Shown: positions 22,584 through 32,378, numbered from the stretch's first letter. The stretch: DNA of 34,985 nucleotides from Pseudomonadota bacterium (GCA_022572885.1 JACZVC010000028.1:1-34985); one strand, 5' to 3'. A program made the numbers and translations. Notes: generated by a model from the sequence alone, not told the origin.

Positions 22584-24083
22584 ATGTGTGGTGTAGTCGG
22601 AATTGTTGCTCAGGCCGCTGTCAACCAGTCTATTTACGATGCGCTGACGGTTTTGCAGCATCGTGGCCAGGATGCTGCGGGCATCATGACCTGCGATGGT
22701 TTCGAGTTGCACCAGCGCAAGGACAACGGCCTGGTGCGCGACGTATTCCGGACGCGCCACATGCTCACGCTGAAAGGGAATATGGGTATTGGCCATGTGC
22801 GCTATCCGACCGCGGGCAGCGCCAGTGCAAGCCAGGCACAGCCGTTTTACGTCAACAGCCCGCACGGTATTTGCCTGGCCCACAACGGTAATCTCACCAA
22901 TACCCGGCAACTGACCAGCCTCCTGATCAAGGAAGACCGGCGCCACCTGAATACGCAGTCCGATTCGGAACTGGTGCTCAATGTACTGGCGCATGAATTG
23001 CAGCGCCAGGACGGTGAACTCAAGCCTGACAATGTATTCCGCGCGGTTAGCGCGTTGCACCGTCGCTGCGCCGGCGGCTATGCGGTGGTCGCGATGATCA
23101 TCGGTCACGGCATCCTGGGTTTTCGCGATCCCAACGGCATTCGTCCGTTGATCATCGGTGTTCGGCAAACCGATAAGGGCCAGGAGCACATGCTAGCCTC
23201 GGAGAGTGTCGCGCTCGACGGGCTGGGCTTCGAAATCCTGCGCGACGTGGGGCCCGGCGAGGCGGTCTGGATCGATACCAGCGGCACGCTGCACAGCAAG
23301 CAATGCGCGGCCGGTGCGCGCCATGCGCCGTGCATATTCGAGTTCGTTTATTTTGCCCGGCCGGACTCAATTATCGACAATATTTCGGTATACAAGGCGC
23401 GGTTACGGATGGGCGACCGGTTGGCCGCCCGGATCCTGAGCATCTACCCGGACAACGATATCGATGTCGTGATACCGATCCCGGACACCAGCCGCACCAG
23501 TGCAGTGCAGGTTGCGCACGCGCTCGGCGTCAAGTATCGCGAGGGCTTTATCAAGAACCGCTATATCGGCCGGATATTCATCATGCCGGGTCAGGAAATG
23601 AGACGCCGGTCGGTGCGCAGAAAGCTCAACGCGATCGATCTCGAATTCCGCGGCAAGAACGTGTTGCTGGTGGATGATTCGATTGTTCGCGGGACCACCT
23701 CACAGCAGATCATCGAGATGGCCAGGGAAGCTGGCGCCAGCAAAGTCTATTTCGCCTCGGCCGCGCCGCCGGTGCGCTTTCCCAATGTCTACGGCATCGA
23801 TATGCCGGCTGCCGCGGAACTGGTCGCCAATGGCCGCAGCGAACACGAAGTTTCGATGATCATCGGTGCGGACTGGCTGGTCTACCAGGATCTCGCAGAC
23901 CTGATTGCCGCGGTTCGCTACGACAATGCCGCCATCGAATACTTCGATACTTCCTGTTTCTCGGGCGAATACATCGCTGGCGATATCAGCGAAGAATACC
24001 TGCACCGAATCGAAAAGGAGCGTTCCGAAGAAGCCATGGCAAAACGCATTGGCGAAGACAGCGATCTGCAACAGGTGGTCTGA
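22584..24083 (+). CDS. purF: Amidophosphoribosyltransferase
   Basis: The 499-residue enzyme (E. coli 505) begins MCGVVGIV, with Cys2 becoming the N-terminal nucleophile of the glutaminase domain after Met removal. HRGQDAAGI and [10 protein letters not shown] follow. The phosphoribosyltransferase domain has the PRPP loop [14 protein letters not shown]. The absence of a long propeptide before the cysteine is typical of proteobacterial enzymes. It carries out the first committed step of purine synthesis, giving phosphoribosylamine from PRPP and glutamine. Confidence 0.97.
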   Translation: MCGVVGIVAQAAVNQSIYDALTVLQHRGQDAAGIMTCDGFELHQRKDNGLVRDVFRTRHMLTLKGNMGIGHVRYPTAGSASASQAQPFYVNSPHGICLAHNGNLTNTRQLTSLLIKEDRRHLNTQSDSELVLNVLAHELQRQDGELKPDNVFRAVSALHRRCAGGYAVVAMIIGHGILGFRDPNGIRPLIIGVRQTDKGQEHMLASESVALDGLGFEILRDVGPGEAVWIDTSGTLHSKQCAAGARHAPCIFEFVYFARPDSIIDNISVYKARLRMGDRLAARILSIYPDNDIDVVIPIPDTSRTSAVQVAHALGVKYREGFIKNRYIGRIFIMPGQEMRRRSVRRKLNAIDLEFRGKNVLLVDDSIVRGTTSQQIIEMAREAGASKVYFASAAPPVRFPNVYGIDMPAAAELVANGRSEHEVSMIIGADWLVYQDLADLIAAVRYDNAAIEYFDTSCFSGEYIAGDISEEYLHRIEKERSEEAMAKRIGEDSDLQQVV

Positions 24084-24113
24084 CATCGATTCGCCCCGCC
24101 CGCCCGGTTTTCG

Positions 24114-25367
24114 ATGACAGTCCGAATCCTGATAATCGACGACGACCCGCAGTACCATAAACTGCTGGCGCGTCATATCAAGAGCGAATGGGCCGATGCC
24201 GAGGTCAGGTCGATAAGAAAAACCGACTGCTCCGCCGACGGCCAGTTGATCCCCGACGGCGTCAATGCGAGCGACTACCATGCGGTGCTGCTCGATCGAG
24301 CGCCTTCAGGCAAGGACGGGCTGAAATCGTTGCGGGATTTCAAGCGCCGGCCCGACTTTCCACCGGTGATTTTCATAATCGACCGAGGCAACGAATTGCT
24401 CGCCGTCGAGGCGGTCAAGGCTGGCGCGGAAGATTACCTGCTCAGGGAGGAGATCAACCACGATCGCTTTATCGCCAGCCTGCGGAGCGCGATCCGTAAA
24501 CACCAAAGGACTTCTGCGTTGCTTAGCCGGCGGCAGGCGCTGGACGAGGCTTGTCGTTTTGGCGCGGTAATCATTCGCGGCCACCGATTTATCCGTGAAC
24601 TGGGCAGTGGTGGAAATTCCTCCGTTTACCTGGCCGAGGGTGACAAGGAGAAAGGCCTGGTGGTGCTCAAAGTGTTCAGGCTGGCGCCTGAAATCACGGA
24701 AGCGCAGAATTCTTTCGATCGTTTCATCCAGGAATACGAGCTGATTTCGCGGATCGAGCATCCCAACATCGTGCGCATTTTCGATCTCGGCGTGGCCGAC
24801 GATCATGCCTATATCGCGATGGAGTATTTCATGGGAGGCAGCCTGCGCGCGAAAATGAAGCAGGCCTTGCCGGTCGCGACGGTACTGGATTATCTGCGGC
24901 AGATCGCCGGCGCGCTGATGGCCATTCACGAAGTCGGTATCTTGCATCGCGATCTGAAACCGGCCAACGTCATGTTTCGGGAAGACCAGTCCATGGCGCT
25001 GATCGATTTTGGCCTGGCTAAGCAGATGACGCTGGATCAGGAGATTACCGGTTCCGGTGAGATTTTCGGTACGCCGTATTACATGAGCCCTGAACAAGGC
25101 CACGCGGGCCAGGTCGATGAGCGCAGCGATATCTACAGCCTCGGCGTGATGCTTTTTGAAATGCTCAGCGGCGAGAAACCCTATACCGCCGATACGCCGA
25201 TGGCGGTCATTTACAAGCACGGCAATACGCCGTTGCCGCGGCTGAGCGAAGCGTTGGCCGAGTTTCAGGAGTTGCTCGACCGGATGTTGGCCAAGGATCC
25301 GCACGACCGTTTCCAGTCCACGCAGGCACTGCTGGCTTACCTGGATAGCCAGTGGCCACCGCAATGA
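24114..25367 (+). CDS. Receiver domain fused to a Ser/Thr protein kinase
   Basis: This 417-residue protein joins a response-regulator receiver (about 1-130) to a Hanks-type kinase (about 150-410). The receiver keeps the acidic pocket D9-D11 and the phospho-acceptor D61 in AVLLDRAP. The switch residues are altered: FIID where Thr/Ser is usual, and DYLLRE where Lys is usual. The kinase is complete: GSGGNSSVYLAE glycine loop, VVLKVF lysine, HRDLKPANV catalytic loop, DFGLAK, and GTPYYMSPEQ. There is no membrane segment or DNA-binding domain. It could link a two-component signal to Ser/Thr phosphorylation of unknown targets. It overlaps miaE by ATGA, so both are likely made together. No sensor kinase gene is nearby. 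Confidence 0.9.
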   Translation: MTVRILIIDDDPQYHKLLARHIKSEWADAEVRSIRKTDCSADGQLIPDGVNASDYHAVLLDRAPSGKDGLKSLRDFKRRPDFPPVIFIIDRGNELLAVEAVKAGAEDYLLREEINHDRFIASLRSAIRKHQRTSALLSRRQALDEACRFGAVIIRGHRFIRELGSGGNSSVYLAEGDKEKGLVVLKVFRLAPEITEAQNSFDRFIQEYELISRIEHPNIVRIFDLGVADDHAYIAMEYFMGGSLRAKMKQALPVATVLDYLRQIAGALMAIHEVGILHRDLKPANVMFREDQSMALIDFGLAKQMTLDQEITGSGEIFGTPYYMSPEQGHAGQVDERSDIYSLGVMLFEMLSGEKPYTADTPMAVIYKHGNTPLPRLSEALAEFQELLDRMLAKDPHDRFQSTQALLAYLDSQWPPQ

Positions 25368-25993
25368 ACGATGCCATGGGCGAAGTGCCGGAGGCGCTCA
25401 ATGCGTTCCTCGGCGCCGGGACGCCGGCCGAATGGGTGGCGGAGGCGTTGAGACAGCCGGAGGTCCTGCTGCTCGATCACGCCAGTTGTGAATTGAAAGC
25501 GGCGTCGACGGCGTTGAGCCTGATGTTCCGTTACCCGCGTCATCGGAAACTGGTCTACCGGATGTCCAGGCTGGCTCGCGAGGAACTCCGGCATTTTGAG
25601 CAGGTGCGCGCGTTGATGGAAAAAAGGGGCACGGCCGACCGGCCCTTGACCGCTTCGCGTTACGCCGCGGGTCTGCGCAAGCTGGTCAGGAAAACCGGGC
25701 CCGGCGCGCTGGTCGACATGCTGATCACGGGCGCGTTCATCGAGGCGCGTTCTGCGGAGCGCTTCGCGGTGCTCGCACCGCAACTCGATGAAGAGCTGGG
25801 GCGGTTTTATGCCGGCCTGCTGGCCGTGGAAGCGCGTCACTTCGAACAATACCTCGGCCTTGCTGTCGAATATCACGCCGGCAGCGAGGCCGAACTACAG
25901 CAAAGAATCGAATTGTTTCGCGACGCGGAAGCGGCACTTTGTTGCGATCCGGATCCCCAGTTTCGTTTTCACAGCGGGATGCCGGTAATTTAA
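25364..25993 (+). CDS. miaE: tRNA-(ms2io6A)-hydroxylase MiaE
   Basis: The 209-residue protein has the ferritin-like di-iron ligand set: the Glu in SCELKAAST, REELRHFEQV, the Glu in GAFIEARSAERF, and EARHFEQYL. MiaE hydroxylates the isopentenyl group of ms2i6A37 in tRNAs reading UNN codons, using oxygen. The ATG at 25364 overlaps the stop of the upstream kinase as ATGA and is preferred to a GTG four codons earlier. Its stop overlaps that of the convergent lpxH by four bases. The family occurs in a subset of bacteria. Confidence 0.93.
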   Translation: MNDAMGEVPEALNAFLGAGTPAEWVAEALRQPEVLLLDHASCELKAASTALSLMFRYPRHRKLVYRMSRLAREELRHFEQVRALMEKRGTADRPLTASRYAAGLRKLVRKTGPGALVDMLITGAFIEARSAERFAVLAPQLDEELGRFYAGLLAVEARHFEQYLGLAVEYHAGSEAELQQRIELFRDAEAALCCDPDPQFRFHSGMPVI

Positions 25994-26712
25994 AATCCCT
26001 GGATCAGTTCGATCCCGTTTTTGTCCCAGCGCACCATGCTGCCTTGTTCATACCACGCGCCCAGTACTATGCGGCGCGCCTCGACGCCGTCTGCCAGCGT
26101 GAAATCGTGTACCGCGGGCCGGTGGGTATGCCCGTGCAGCAACAGCGTTACCTGTAGCTCGGTCATCAGCGCCTCGACCGCTTGCTGGTTGACGTCGCCG
26201 ATTGCCGGCGGCTGTCGTTGCTGATATTGCGCGGATGCATCGCGGGCGCGGCGGGCGAATTCACGCCGCTGTGCCAGTGGCTGTGCAAGAAACCGCTGTT
26301 GCCATTGCGGGTCGCGAACTTCTTTCCTGAACGCCTGGTAGCCGAGGTCATCGGTGCACAGTGAATCTCCGTGACTGAGCAGCAGGGTCTCGCCATGCAA
26401 TTCCAGCCGGGTCGGGTCGTCGAGCAATTGGCAGCCGCTGTCTTTGGCGAAGCGCTCGCCAATCAGGAAATCGCGGTTGCCATGCATGAAGTAAACCGGC
26501 ACGCCGGAATCGCTGAGCGCACGCAGCTTGCGGGGGACCATTTTCGCAAAATCATCGTCGTCGTCATCGCCGACCCATGCTTCGAACAGGTCTCCGAGCA
26601 AGTACAGTGCATCGGCTTGTCTGGCCTGTAGTTCCAGGAAGCGAAAAAAACGCTCGCTGATATCCGCTCGCCCGCGCTCTAAATGGACATCGGATACGAA
26701 AACCACGGCCAC
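25990..26712 (-). CDS. lpxH: UDP-2,3-diacylglucosamine diphosphatase LpxH
   Basis: The 240-residue protein (E. coli 240) shows the calcineurin-like metal-binding motifs in order: SDVHLERG, LGDLFEAWVGDD, HGNRDFLIG, LLSHGDSLCTDD and LLHGHTHRP. It cleaves UDP-diacylglucosamine to lipid X at the inner membrane, step four of lipid A synthesis. The start appears to be a GTG at 26712, with AAGAG about a dozen bases upstream; no ATG fits the family N-terminus. It lies seven bases behind the cyclophilin gene, an order (ppi then lpxH) common in Gammaproteobacteria. Confidence 0.96.
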   Translation of the reverse strand: MAVVFVSDVHLERGRADISERFFRFLELQARQADALYLLGDLFEAWVGDDDDDDFAKMVPRKLRALSDSGVPVYFMHGNRDFLIGERFAKDSGCQLLDDPTRLELHGETLLLSHGDSLCTDDLGYQAFRKEVRDPQWQQRFLAQPLAQRREFARRARDASAQYQQRQPPAIGDVNQQAVEALMTELQVTLLLHGHTHRPAVHDFTLADGVEARRIVLGAWYEQGSMVRWDKNGIELIQGF

Positions 26713-26719
26713 CGTCGGC

Positions 26720-27307
26720 TTACTCTTGCAGCGTCGCTTTCTGCATCATCACCGTGGCTTTTTTGATGATTACCATGGTTTGTGGTACATCGGTCGGGAA
26801 CGGCCCCCCGGGACCGGTGGGAATGGCGACAATGGCGTCGATTACATCCATGCCGTCGATCACCGTGCCAAACACGGTATAGCCCCAGCGGCTGGGTTTG
26901 GGGTCCAGTTTGGTGTTATCGGATACATTGATGAAAAATTGCGAAGTTGCCGTGTGCGGCAGGTTGGTGCGCGCCATCGCGATCGTGCCCGGCTGATTGC
27001 TCAGACCGTTGCCCGATTCATTCGGGATGGGATTGCCAACCGGTTTTTCGCTGTAATCGGCCGCATAGCCTCCGCCCTGGACCATGAACCCCGGTATGAC
27101 CCGGTGGAATATCGTACCGTCATAATGGCCGCTCTCCACATACTTGAGGAAGTTGTAAACAGTGATTGGCGCCCGTACAGAGTCGAGTTCCAGCACGATG
27201 TCCCCGCGGTTGGTTTTCATTTTTATCTTTGGATAAAGCGGCAGTTCCTGCGCCTGCAAGGCGGCGGCAAACAAACCCAGGACCAACCCAACGATCAGTT
27301 TTTTCAT
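26720..27307 (-). CDS. Periplasmic peptidyl-prolyl cis-trans isomerase, cyclophilin type
   Basis: The start is the ATG at 27307, with a strong GGAGG seven bases upstream, giving 195 residues. A signal peptide, MKKLIVGLVLGLFAAALQA, is cut before QELPLYP. The cyclophilin core has the active-site arginine in FHRVIPGFMVQGGG and the FFINVSDN strand. Known cyclophilins of this kind isomerise Xaa-Pro bonds in exported proteins (PpiA of E. coli). The Pseudomonas gene at this location is called ppiB and is thought to be cytoplasmic, so the signal peptide here is a difference worth noting. I give no symbol because location and name conflict. Confidence 0.92.
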   Translation of the reverse strand: MKKLIVGLVLGLFAAALQAQELPLYPKIKMKTNRGDIVLELDSVRAPITVYNFLKYVESGHYDGTIFHRVIPGFMVQGGGYAADYSEKPVGNPIPNESGNGLSNQPGTIAMARTNLPHTATSQFFINVSDNTKLDPKPSRWGYTVFGTVIDGMDVIDAIVAIPTGPGGPFPTDVPQTMVIIKKATVMMQKATLQE

Positions 27308-27431
27308 CAACAACCTCCGGCATGCCAATGCCGCCAATGATAGGCTGAGTCGGCCGATGGATGATAGCCTTGCGATCTGCCCATGCATTGTCTTTTGTCG
27401 CAGGACCAGGTTTTAGCTACCATTGCGCGCC

Positions 27432-28871
27432 ATGAATAAAGTCGTCGTCACAACCCGTTTCGCACCGAGTCCGACCGGTTATACGCATCTTGGCAATTTG
27501 CGTACCGCGTTGTTCAACGCGCTGCTCGCGCGGGCCGCGGACGGTGAGTTTCTGTTGCGTTCGGAAGATACCGATCGCGACCGCAGCGCCGAAAAATATC
27601 TCGATGCGCTGTGCGATGACCTGCGCTGGCTGGGGCTGGACTGGGACCTCGGACCGGGCATGGAAGATCCCGCCGGCGGGCGCGGTCCGTTTCGCCAGTC
27701 CGAGCGACAGGCCATCTACCAGGCCTGGTTTGACAGGCTCAGCGAGCAGCGGCTGGCCTATCCGTGTTTTTGCAGCCGTGAGGAGCTGGAAAAATCGCGC
27801 AGAAAGCAGCAGCGCGCGAACCAGGCGCCACGCTATGCGGGCACTTGTCGCGAGCTCGATGACCAAGAAATCGACGAACGATTGCTCGCCGATCAGCGGC
27901 CGACCCTGCGCTATCGGGTCGCCGATGAAGGGGTCGTCGAATTTTCCGACCTGGCGAAAGGGCCGCAGAAATTCGAGTTGGCGGATATTGGCGATTTCAT
28001 TATTCGTCGCTCGGATGGTACCCCGGCATTTTTTTTCAGTAACGCGCTGGATGACTCGCTGATGGGGGTCACCCATGTGCTGCGCGGCGAGGATCACCTG
28101 GCCAATACGCCGCGGCAGATCGTCTTGCTGCGTTCGCTGGGTCTGAATGTACCCGCGTACGGGCATTTGTCGCTGATCGTCGGCGATGACGGCAAACCGC
28201 TCTCGAAACGCAAGGGTGCCGCCAGTCTCAAAGACCTCAGGGCGAAGGGTTACCTGCCGGCCGCGCTGAACAATCACCTGTTTCGCCTCGGCCATGCCAG
28301 CGACAGCGGCGAGTTGATGACCCTGGCTGAACTGGCCGCGCGTTTCGATTGCGCGCGCCTGGGCCGGGCGCCGGCCCGCCATGACCCAGTCCAGCTCGAT
28401 CACTGGCAGAAACTGGCGGTGATGAAACTCAGCGACGCGGAAGTCAAAACCTGGCTGGGCGCCGGCGGCGACGGAAGTTTTCTCGACGGCATGGTGCCGG
28501 CCGATCAAGAGGAAGCCTTCATCAACCTGGTGCGCGACAACCTGCAGCGCCCGGCGGAGGGCGCCGACTGGGCGAAAATATTGTTTCGGGACGAGCCGAT
28601 GACCGGGGGACTGATCGCTGCCGAGTTGAGCGATAGCGGTGCCGATTTCTTCGCAACAGCGGTACGCTCGTGGGGCAATGGGCACGATAGCTTTGGCGAT
28701 TTTTCGCGCGAACTGAGCGAAAAAACCGGCCGCAAGGGCAAAAAGCTGTTCCAGCCCCTGCGCCTGGCGCTGACCGGCGAGCTGCATGGGCCGGAGCTCG
28801 AGAAAATCGCCGCGCTGATGGGCAAAGACCGCGTGGAACGGAGACTGCGCGAGGCCGCCGAGAGATGCTGA
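27432..28871 (+). CDS. gltX: Glutamate--tRNA ligase
   Basis: The 479-residue class I synthetase has [20 protein letters not shown] at the start, with HLGN (19-22) as its HIGH motif, and KPLSKRKGA as its KMSKS loop. A zinc-type segment CFCSREELE continuing to RYAGTC follows the acceptor-binding insert. [12 protein letters not shown] is a GluRS signature, so this is not GlnRS. The start is the ATG at 27432; a TTG three codons earlier is less likely. The C-terminal anticodon-binding domain is complete. In the Pseudomonas order this slot between ppi and cysS holds glnS. The protein overlaps cysS by seven bases. Whether it charges tRNA-Gln as well (non-discriminating) cannot be told from sequence alone. 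Confidence 0.92.
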   Translation: MNKVVVTTRFAPSPTGYTHLGNLRTALFNALLARAADGEFLLRSEDTDRDRSAEKYLDALCDDLRWLGLDWDLGPGMEDPAGGRGPFRQSERQAIYQAWFDRLSEQRLAYPCFCSREELEKSRRKQQRANQAPRYAGTCRELDDQEIDERLLADQRPTLRYRVADEGVVEFSDLAKGPQKFELADIGDFIIRRSDGTPAFFFSNALDDSLMGVTHVLRGEDHLANTPRQIVLLRSLGLNVPAYGHLSLIVGDDGKPLSKRKGAASLKDLRAKGYLPAALNNHLFRLGHASDSGELMTLAELAARFDCARLGRAPARHDPVQLDHWQKLAVMKLSDAEVKTWLGAGGDGSFLDGMVPADQEEAFINLVRDNLQRPAEGADWAKILFRDEPMTGGLIAAELSDSGADFFATAVRSWGNGHDSFGDFSRELSEKTGRKGKKLFQPLRLALTGELHGPELEKIAALMGKDRVERRLREAAERC

Positions 28872-30274
28872 AAATACACAACAGCATGAGCGGCAAGAAA
28901 GAGGAATTTGTGCCGCTGGAAGCGGGCAAGGTGCGCATGTACGTGTGCGGCATTACCGTTTACGACTACCTGCACTTAGGCCATGTGCGCATGCTGCTGG
29001 TGTTCGACATGGTTACGCGCTGGCTGCGCGCCAGCGGCTATCAGCTCACCTATGTTCGCAACATCACCGACATCGACGACAAGATTATCGCCCGCGCCAA
29101 CGAAAACGGAGAAGACATCGACGCGCTGACGGCACGGTTTATCGAGGCGATGAACGAAGATTGCGCCGCGCTCGATATCCTGCCGCCGACCCATGAGCCG
29201 CGGGCGACCGAAACCATGGACGCGATCATCGCGATGATCGAGGCGCTGGAAAAACGCGGTTACGCCTACCGCGGCGACAACGGGGACGTCTATTACGCGG
29301 TGGCGAAATTCGACGGCTATGGCGCCTTGTCCGGCCGGAACCCGGCCGACCTGCGGGCCGGCGCGCGCGTCGAACCCGATCCGCACAAACGCGATCCGCT
29401 GGACTTCGTGCTGTGGAAAACGGCCAAGCCCGGCGAACCGTCCTGGCCGTCACCGTGGGGCGACGGCCGGCCCGGCTGGCACATAGAGTGCTCGGCGATG
29501 GCGACGAAAGTCCTCGGTAATGTATTCGATATCCATGGCGGCGGCATGGATCTGAAATTCCCGCATCATGAGAACGAAATCGCCCAGTCCTGCGCAGCCA
29601 CCGATGAAGACTTTGCGAAGCTGTGGATGCACAACGGTTTTGTGCGCGTAGACAACCGAAAAATGTCGAAATCGCTGGGCAACTTTTTCACCCTGCGCGA
29701 GATATTCAAAAGTTATCACGCCGACGAGGTCCGCTATTTCCTGTTGGGTCCGCATTACCGGCAGCCGGTGAATTACAGCAGCAAGGAACTGGATGCGGCG
29801 CGCGCGGCGCTGGGTGGTCTATATGCGGCGCTGGCGAAGGTCGATCTGCAGGAATCCGATGGCGAGCCAGTGCTCGAGCAAAGTTATGCGCAGCGTTTCG
29901 CCGATTCCATGAACGACGATTTCAATACCCCGGGGGCAATGGCGGTGCTCGCCGATCTCAAACACGGTCTGAACCGCAGCCTCGAATCCGGCGATCAGGC
30001 CCTGGCTGACAGCCTCGGCCGGGAGTTGGTCCGGCTCGGTGGCATACTCGGCCTGCTGGGCGAGGAACCGCAGGCATGGCTGCGACGGCCGGCGCCGGAT
30101 GCGAAGACCAGCGAGGAATTGAACGATACCGAGATCGAATCGCTAATCGCAAAGCGCCAGCAGGCGCGGGCAGACAAAGATTTTCCCGAGTCCGACAGAA
30201 TCAGAGATTTGCTGGCCAAGGCCGGCGTGCAGCTCGAAGACGGCCCCGACGGAACGACCTGGCGACGGATGTAG
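28865..30274 (+). CDS. cysS: Cysteine--tRNA ligase
   Basis: The 469-residue enzyme (E. coli 461) has the first zinc cysteine at C28 in [14 protein letters not shown] (37-40) as its HIGH motif, WHIECSAM with the second zinc Cys, and KMSKSLGNF at about 267. The C-terminal part contains the helical anticodon-binding DALR-type region. It is translated with gltX through a seven-base overlap. The TAG stop begins a roughly 80-base segment that reappears after the fic gene, so the sequence right after cysS is not the original intergenic region alone. Confidence 0.97.
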   Translation: MLKIHNSMSGKKEEFVPLEAGKVRMYVCGITVYDYLHLGHVRMLLVFDMVTRWLRASGYQLTYVRNITDIDDKIIARANENGEDIDALTARFIEAMNEDCAALDILPPTHEPRATETMDAIIAMIEALEKRGYAYRGDNGDVYYAVAKFDGYGALSGRNPADLRAGARVEPDPHKRDPLDFVLWKTAKPGEPSWPSPWGDGRPGWHIECSAMATKVLGNVFDIHGGGMDLKFPHHENEIAQSCAATDEDFAKLWMHNGFVRVDNRKMSKSLGNFFTLREIFKSYHADEVRYFLLGPHYRQPVNYSSKELDAARAALGGLYAALAKVDLQESDGEPVLEQSYAQRFADSMNDDFNTPGAMAVLADLKHGLNRSLESGDQALADSLGRELVRLGGILGLLGEEPQAWLRRPAPDAKTSEELNDTEIESLIAKRQQARADKDFPESDRIRDLLAKAGVQLEDGPDGTTWRRM

Positions 30275-30348
30275 GAGGGCCTTCGGGCCCGAACCAAAAA
30301 TCAATCCCGCAGTTGTGCGGATTTCAACGTGTTTTCGGCCAAATGGCC
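30272..30348. repeat. Left copy of a direct repeat containing a second folD 3' end
   Basis: This stretch aligns with 31459-31542 across the stop codon of the upstream gene, GTGCGGATTTCA(A/G)CGTGTTTTC and beyond. On the minus strand it encodes [12 protein letters not shown] followed by TGA (complement of 30301-30303), against [12 protein letters not shown]-stop at the end of folD. Differences in the coding part are mostly silent, so the copy once was a working folD terminus from a related lineage. Together the two copies bracket the fic gene. Confidence 0.8.
30277..30290. terminator. GGGCC-TTCG-GGCCC hairpin after cysS
   Basis: A perfect five-pair GC stem with a TTCG loop lies three bases after the cysS stop. 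No T-run follows on the plus strand, so intrinsic termination would be inefficient; on the minus strand a run of T precedes rather than follows it. It may still stabilise the cysS mRNA end. The corresponding segment after fic has lost the perfect stem. Confidence 0.35.
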
Positions 30349-30395
30349 GGATATTAATACTTATCCGGCCATAGTTGCACTATAATGGCCGGGTA
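30343..30395. promoter_or_regulatory. Promoter and operator-like palindromes before fic
   Basis: ATGGCCGGATA (30343-30353) and TATCCGGCCAT (30362-30372) form a perfect 11-base inverted repeat around eight bases. A third half site ATGGCCGGGTA (30385-30395) begins inside a consensus -10 hexamer TATAAT (30381-30386). No clear -35 was found. A protein bound to the third site would block the promoter. The Fic protein has an N-terminal winged-helix domain and is the natural candidate to bind here; this is inference. Confidence 0.6.
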
Positions 30396-30416
30396 AATCG
30401 ACAACATCCGCATTTT

Positions 30417-31463
30417 ATGGCCAGGAACGCCCTCCGCAAAATTGTCTTCTCGCTGCTGAAAAATAGCTCGGCGCCACTTTCCCTGGCTCAAATTTCGCAC
30501 AGGATCGACGGGGAAGCGCCACCGCGAACGCTGCGCCGCTGGTTGTCCGCATGGGTCACAAAAGGCGCAATTGAACGTCTGGGCACTGGCCGCGCGACCC
30601 GATATCGATACCTGGTACGAGCCGAGGATGCCGCCCGCACGGTCACCGAATCACTGGGCTTTCTGAATGGTTTGGATAATGACTTGAAGGCGGAGTTGCT
30701 GGCACAGATACGAGATCTTTGGACACACACATCGACTGCCCTCGAAGGCAATACCCTATCGCTGGGCGATACCCACTTTATTCTTCAAGAAGGGCTGACC
30801 ATTTCGGGCAAGCCGCTCAAAGATCACCAGGAGGTGATCGGCCATGCCAGGGCCATCGAAATACTTTACCTTTGTTTGCTGGGACAGCTCACCGAAGCCA
30901 TCGTTTTTGCGCTGCACCTGGCGGTGCAAACGGCGCAGGTGACAGACACACAAAATCCGAATGGCGCCTGGAAAGTCGAGCCAAACGGTACCTACATGAT
31001 CGGACCCGATGGTACTCAGTTATTTATCGAATATGCGATGCCGTTTTCTGTTCCGGCGTTGATGACAGAAATCATTGACTGCATCAATGGCGTGAATCTC
31101 GCCAATCTGACAGCGGTTACGGCGCACAGGGACTACGCCAAAATTCATATGGGCATCGTACACATACATCCCTTTTGGGATGGCAATGGTCGAATTGCAC
31201 GATTGCTGGCAAATATTCCTTTGCTGAGGGCAGGGCTGCCTCCTCTTACAATCCCACAGGATCAAAGGCGTACCTACATTCAGATTCTGGCCAACTATCA
31301 AATTGCGATTGGACAACTGAATGGTGCAACTGGCGTCTGGCCGAACCCATCGCGGTTGATGGAATTCAGTCAATTTTGTGCGTCTTGTTACGCACCTACC
31401 GAAAAGCTGGTCGCTGCCGCATATGAGGTTCAGCGCAGGCGAGATCGACTAATCGAGGTGTAG
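30417..31463 (+). CDS. Fic domain protein with N-terminal winged helix
   Basis: The ATG at 30417 gives 348 residues. A winged-helix domain covers about 1-65 (PLSLAQISHRIDGEAPPRTLRRWLS in the sequence at 20-44). The Fic domain has the active-site motif HPFWDGNGRIAR at 251-262 and an inhibitory helix motif STALEGN at 106-112. It is thus a class II Fic enzyme held off by its own glutamate (E110). Such proteins transfer AMP, or another nucleotide part, to Ser/Thr/Tyr hydroxyls of targets. The target here is unknown and no antitoxin gene is adjacent, as expected when inhibition is internal. Base composition is lower in G+C than in neighbouring genes. It is inserted between the convergent cysS and folD with a duplicated folD end, a sign of acquisition. 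Confidence 0.92.
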   Translation: MARNALRKIVFSLLKNSSAPLSLAQISHRIDGEAPPRTLRRWLSAWVTKGAIERLGTGRATRYRYLVRAEDAARTVTESLGFLNGLDNDLKAELLAQIRDLWTHTSTALEGNTLSLGDTHFILQEGLTISGKPLKDHQEVIGHARAIEILYLCLLGQLTEAIVFALHLAVQTAQVTDTQNPNGAWKVEPNGTYMIGPDGTQLFIEYAMPFSVPALMTEIIDCINGVNLANLTAVTAHRDYAKIHMGIVHIHPFWDGNGRIARLLANIPLLRAGLPPLTIPQDQRRTYIQILANYQIAIGQLNGATGVWPNPSRLMEFSQFCASCYAPTEKLVAAAYEVQRRRDRLIEV

Positions 31464-31542
31464 GAAGGCCCTCCACAACATGTCCGAACCAGCGATCAAT
31501 CGCGCAATTGTGCGGATTTCAGCGTGTTTTCCAGCAATATGG
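31459..31542. repeat. Right copy of the direct repeat flanking fic (native folD end)
   Basis: This copy starts in the fic stop codon and runs into the true folD 3' end. It differs from the left copy by scattered substitutions and a few indels, the largest about five bases near 31475. See the left copy at 30272. Confidence 0.8.
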
Positions 31543-32347
31543 CTACCGTCATCGGCCCGACGCCGCCGGGTACCGGCGTAATCCACGCCGCTCTCTTGCT
31601 GGCTTCGGCAAAGCCCACATCGCCGACCAGTTTGCCGTCATCGGTCCGGTTGATGCCGACATCGACGACCACCGCGCCATCGGCAATCCACTCACCCGGG
31701 ATCAACCCCGGTTTGCCGACCGCGGCGATGAGAATTTCAGCTTTTTCGACCCGCGCCCGCAGGTTCCTGGTGAAACTGTGACAAATGGTGACGGTGGCGT
31801 CGGCCAGCAACAACTCCAGCGCAATCGGCCGGCCCACGATAATCGATCGGCCGACCACGACCGCATCCTTGCCGCGAATTTCGATCCCGTTGGCTGCCAG
31901 CAAACGCATGATGCCCAGCGCGGTGCAAGGGTGCAGGCGTGGTGCGCCTTGCGCAAGCAAGCCCATGTTTATGGCGTGAAAACCGTCGATGTCCTTGAGC
32001 GGGCCGATCGCCTCGGTGATGGCGTTTTCGTCGATCTGATCGGGCAGCGGGAGCTGCACCAGGATGCCGTCTATTTCCGGGTCCGCGTTGAGTCGGTCGA
32101 TCAACTCCAGCAGTTGCGCCTGCGCGGTATCCGCCGGCAGGTCAAATGCTTTCGAGACGATACCCGCTTCCTCGCAGGCTTTTCGTTTCTTGCCGACATA
32201 GATTCCCGATGCAGGATCGTCACCGACCAGGACGACCGCCAGACCGGGTCGTCTCAGTCCCCGGGCGAGACGCTCTTTCACCGCCAGGCGCACGCTTTCC
32301 CTGATCTGGTTCGCGACGATTTTTCCATCCAGTAATCTGGCTGCCAT
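31496..32347 (-). CDS. folD: Methylenetetrahydrofolate dehydrogenase/cyclohydrolase
   Basis: The 283-residue protein (E. coli 288) has the catalytic Y50 and K54 in [31 protein letters not shown] and [13 protein letters not shown]. It interconverts methylene-, methenyl- and formyl-tetrahydrofolate with NADP. The ATG at 32347 has AGGA upstream. One family position is unusual: DGFHAINMG replaces the more common DGFHPYNVG or DGLHPxNxG. Its last codons are duplicated before fic. It converges with fic and is divergent from the tRNA cluster. Confidence 0.96.
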   Translation of the reverse strand: MAARLLDGKIVANQIRESVRLAVKERLARGLRRPGLAVVLVGDDPASGIYVGKKRKACEEAGIVSKAFDLPADTAQAQLLELIDRLNADPEIDGILVQLPLPDQIDENAITEAIGPLKDIDGFHAINMGLLAQGAPRLHPCTALGIMRLLAANGIEIRGKDAVVVGRSIIVGRPIALELLLADATVTICHSFTRNLRARVEKAEILIAAVGKPGLIPGEWIADGAVVVDVGINRTDDGKLVGDVGFAEASKRAAWITPVPGGVGPMTVAILLENTLKSAQLRD

Positions 32348-32378
32348 TTTCGATTCCTGCCATCCGCGAAAAGCGCGA

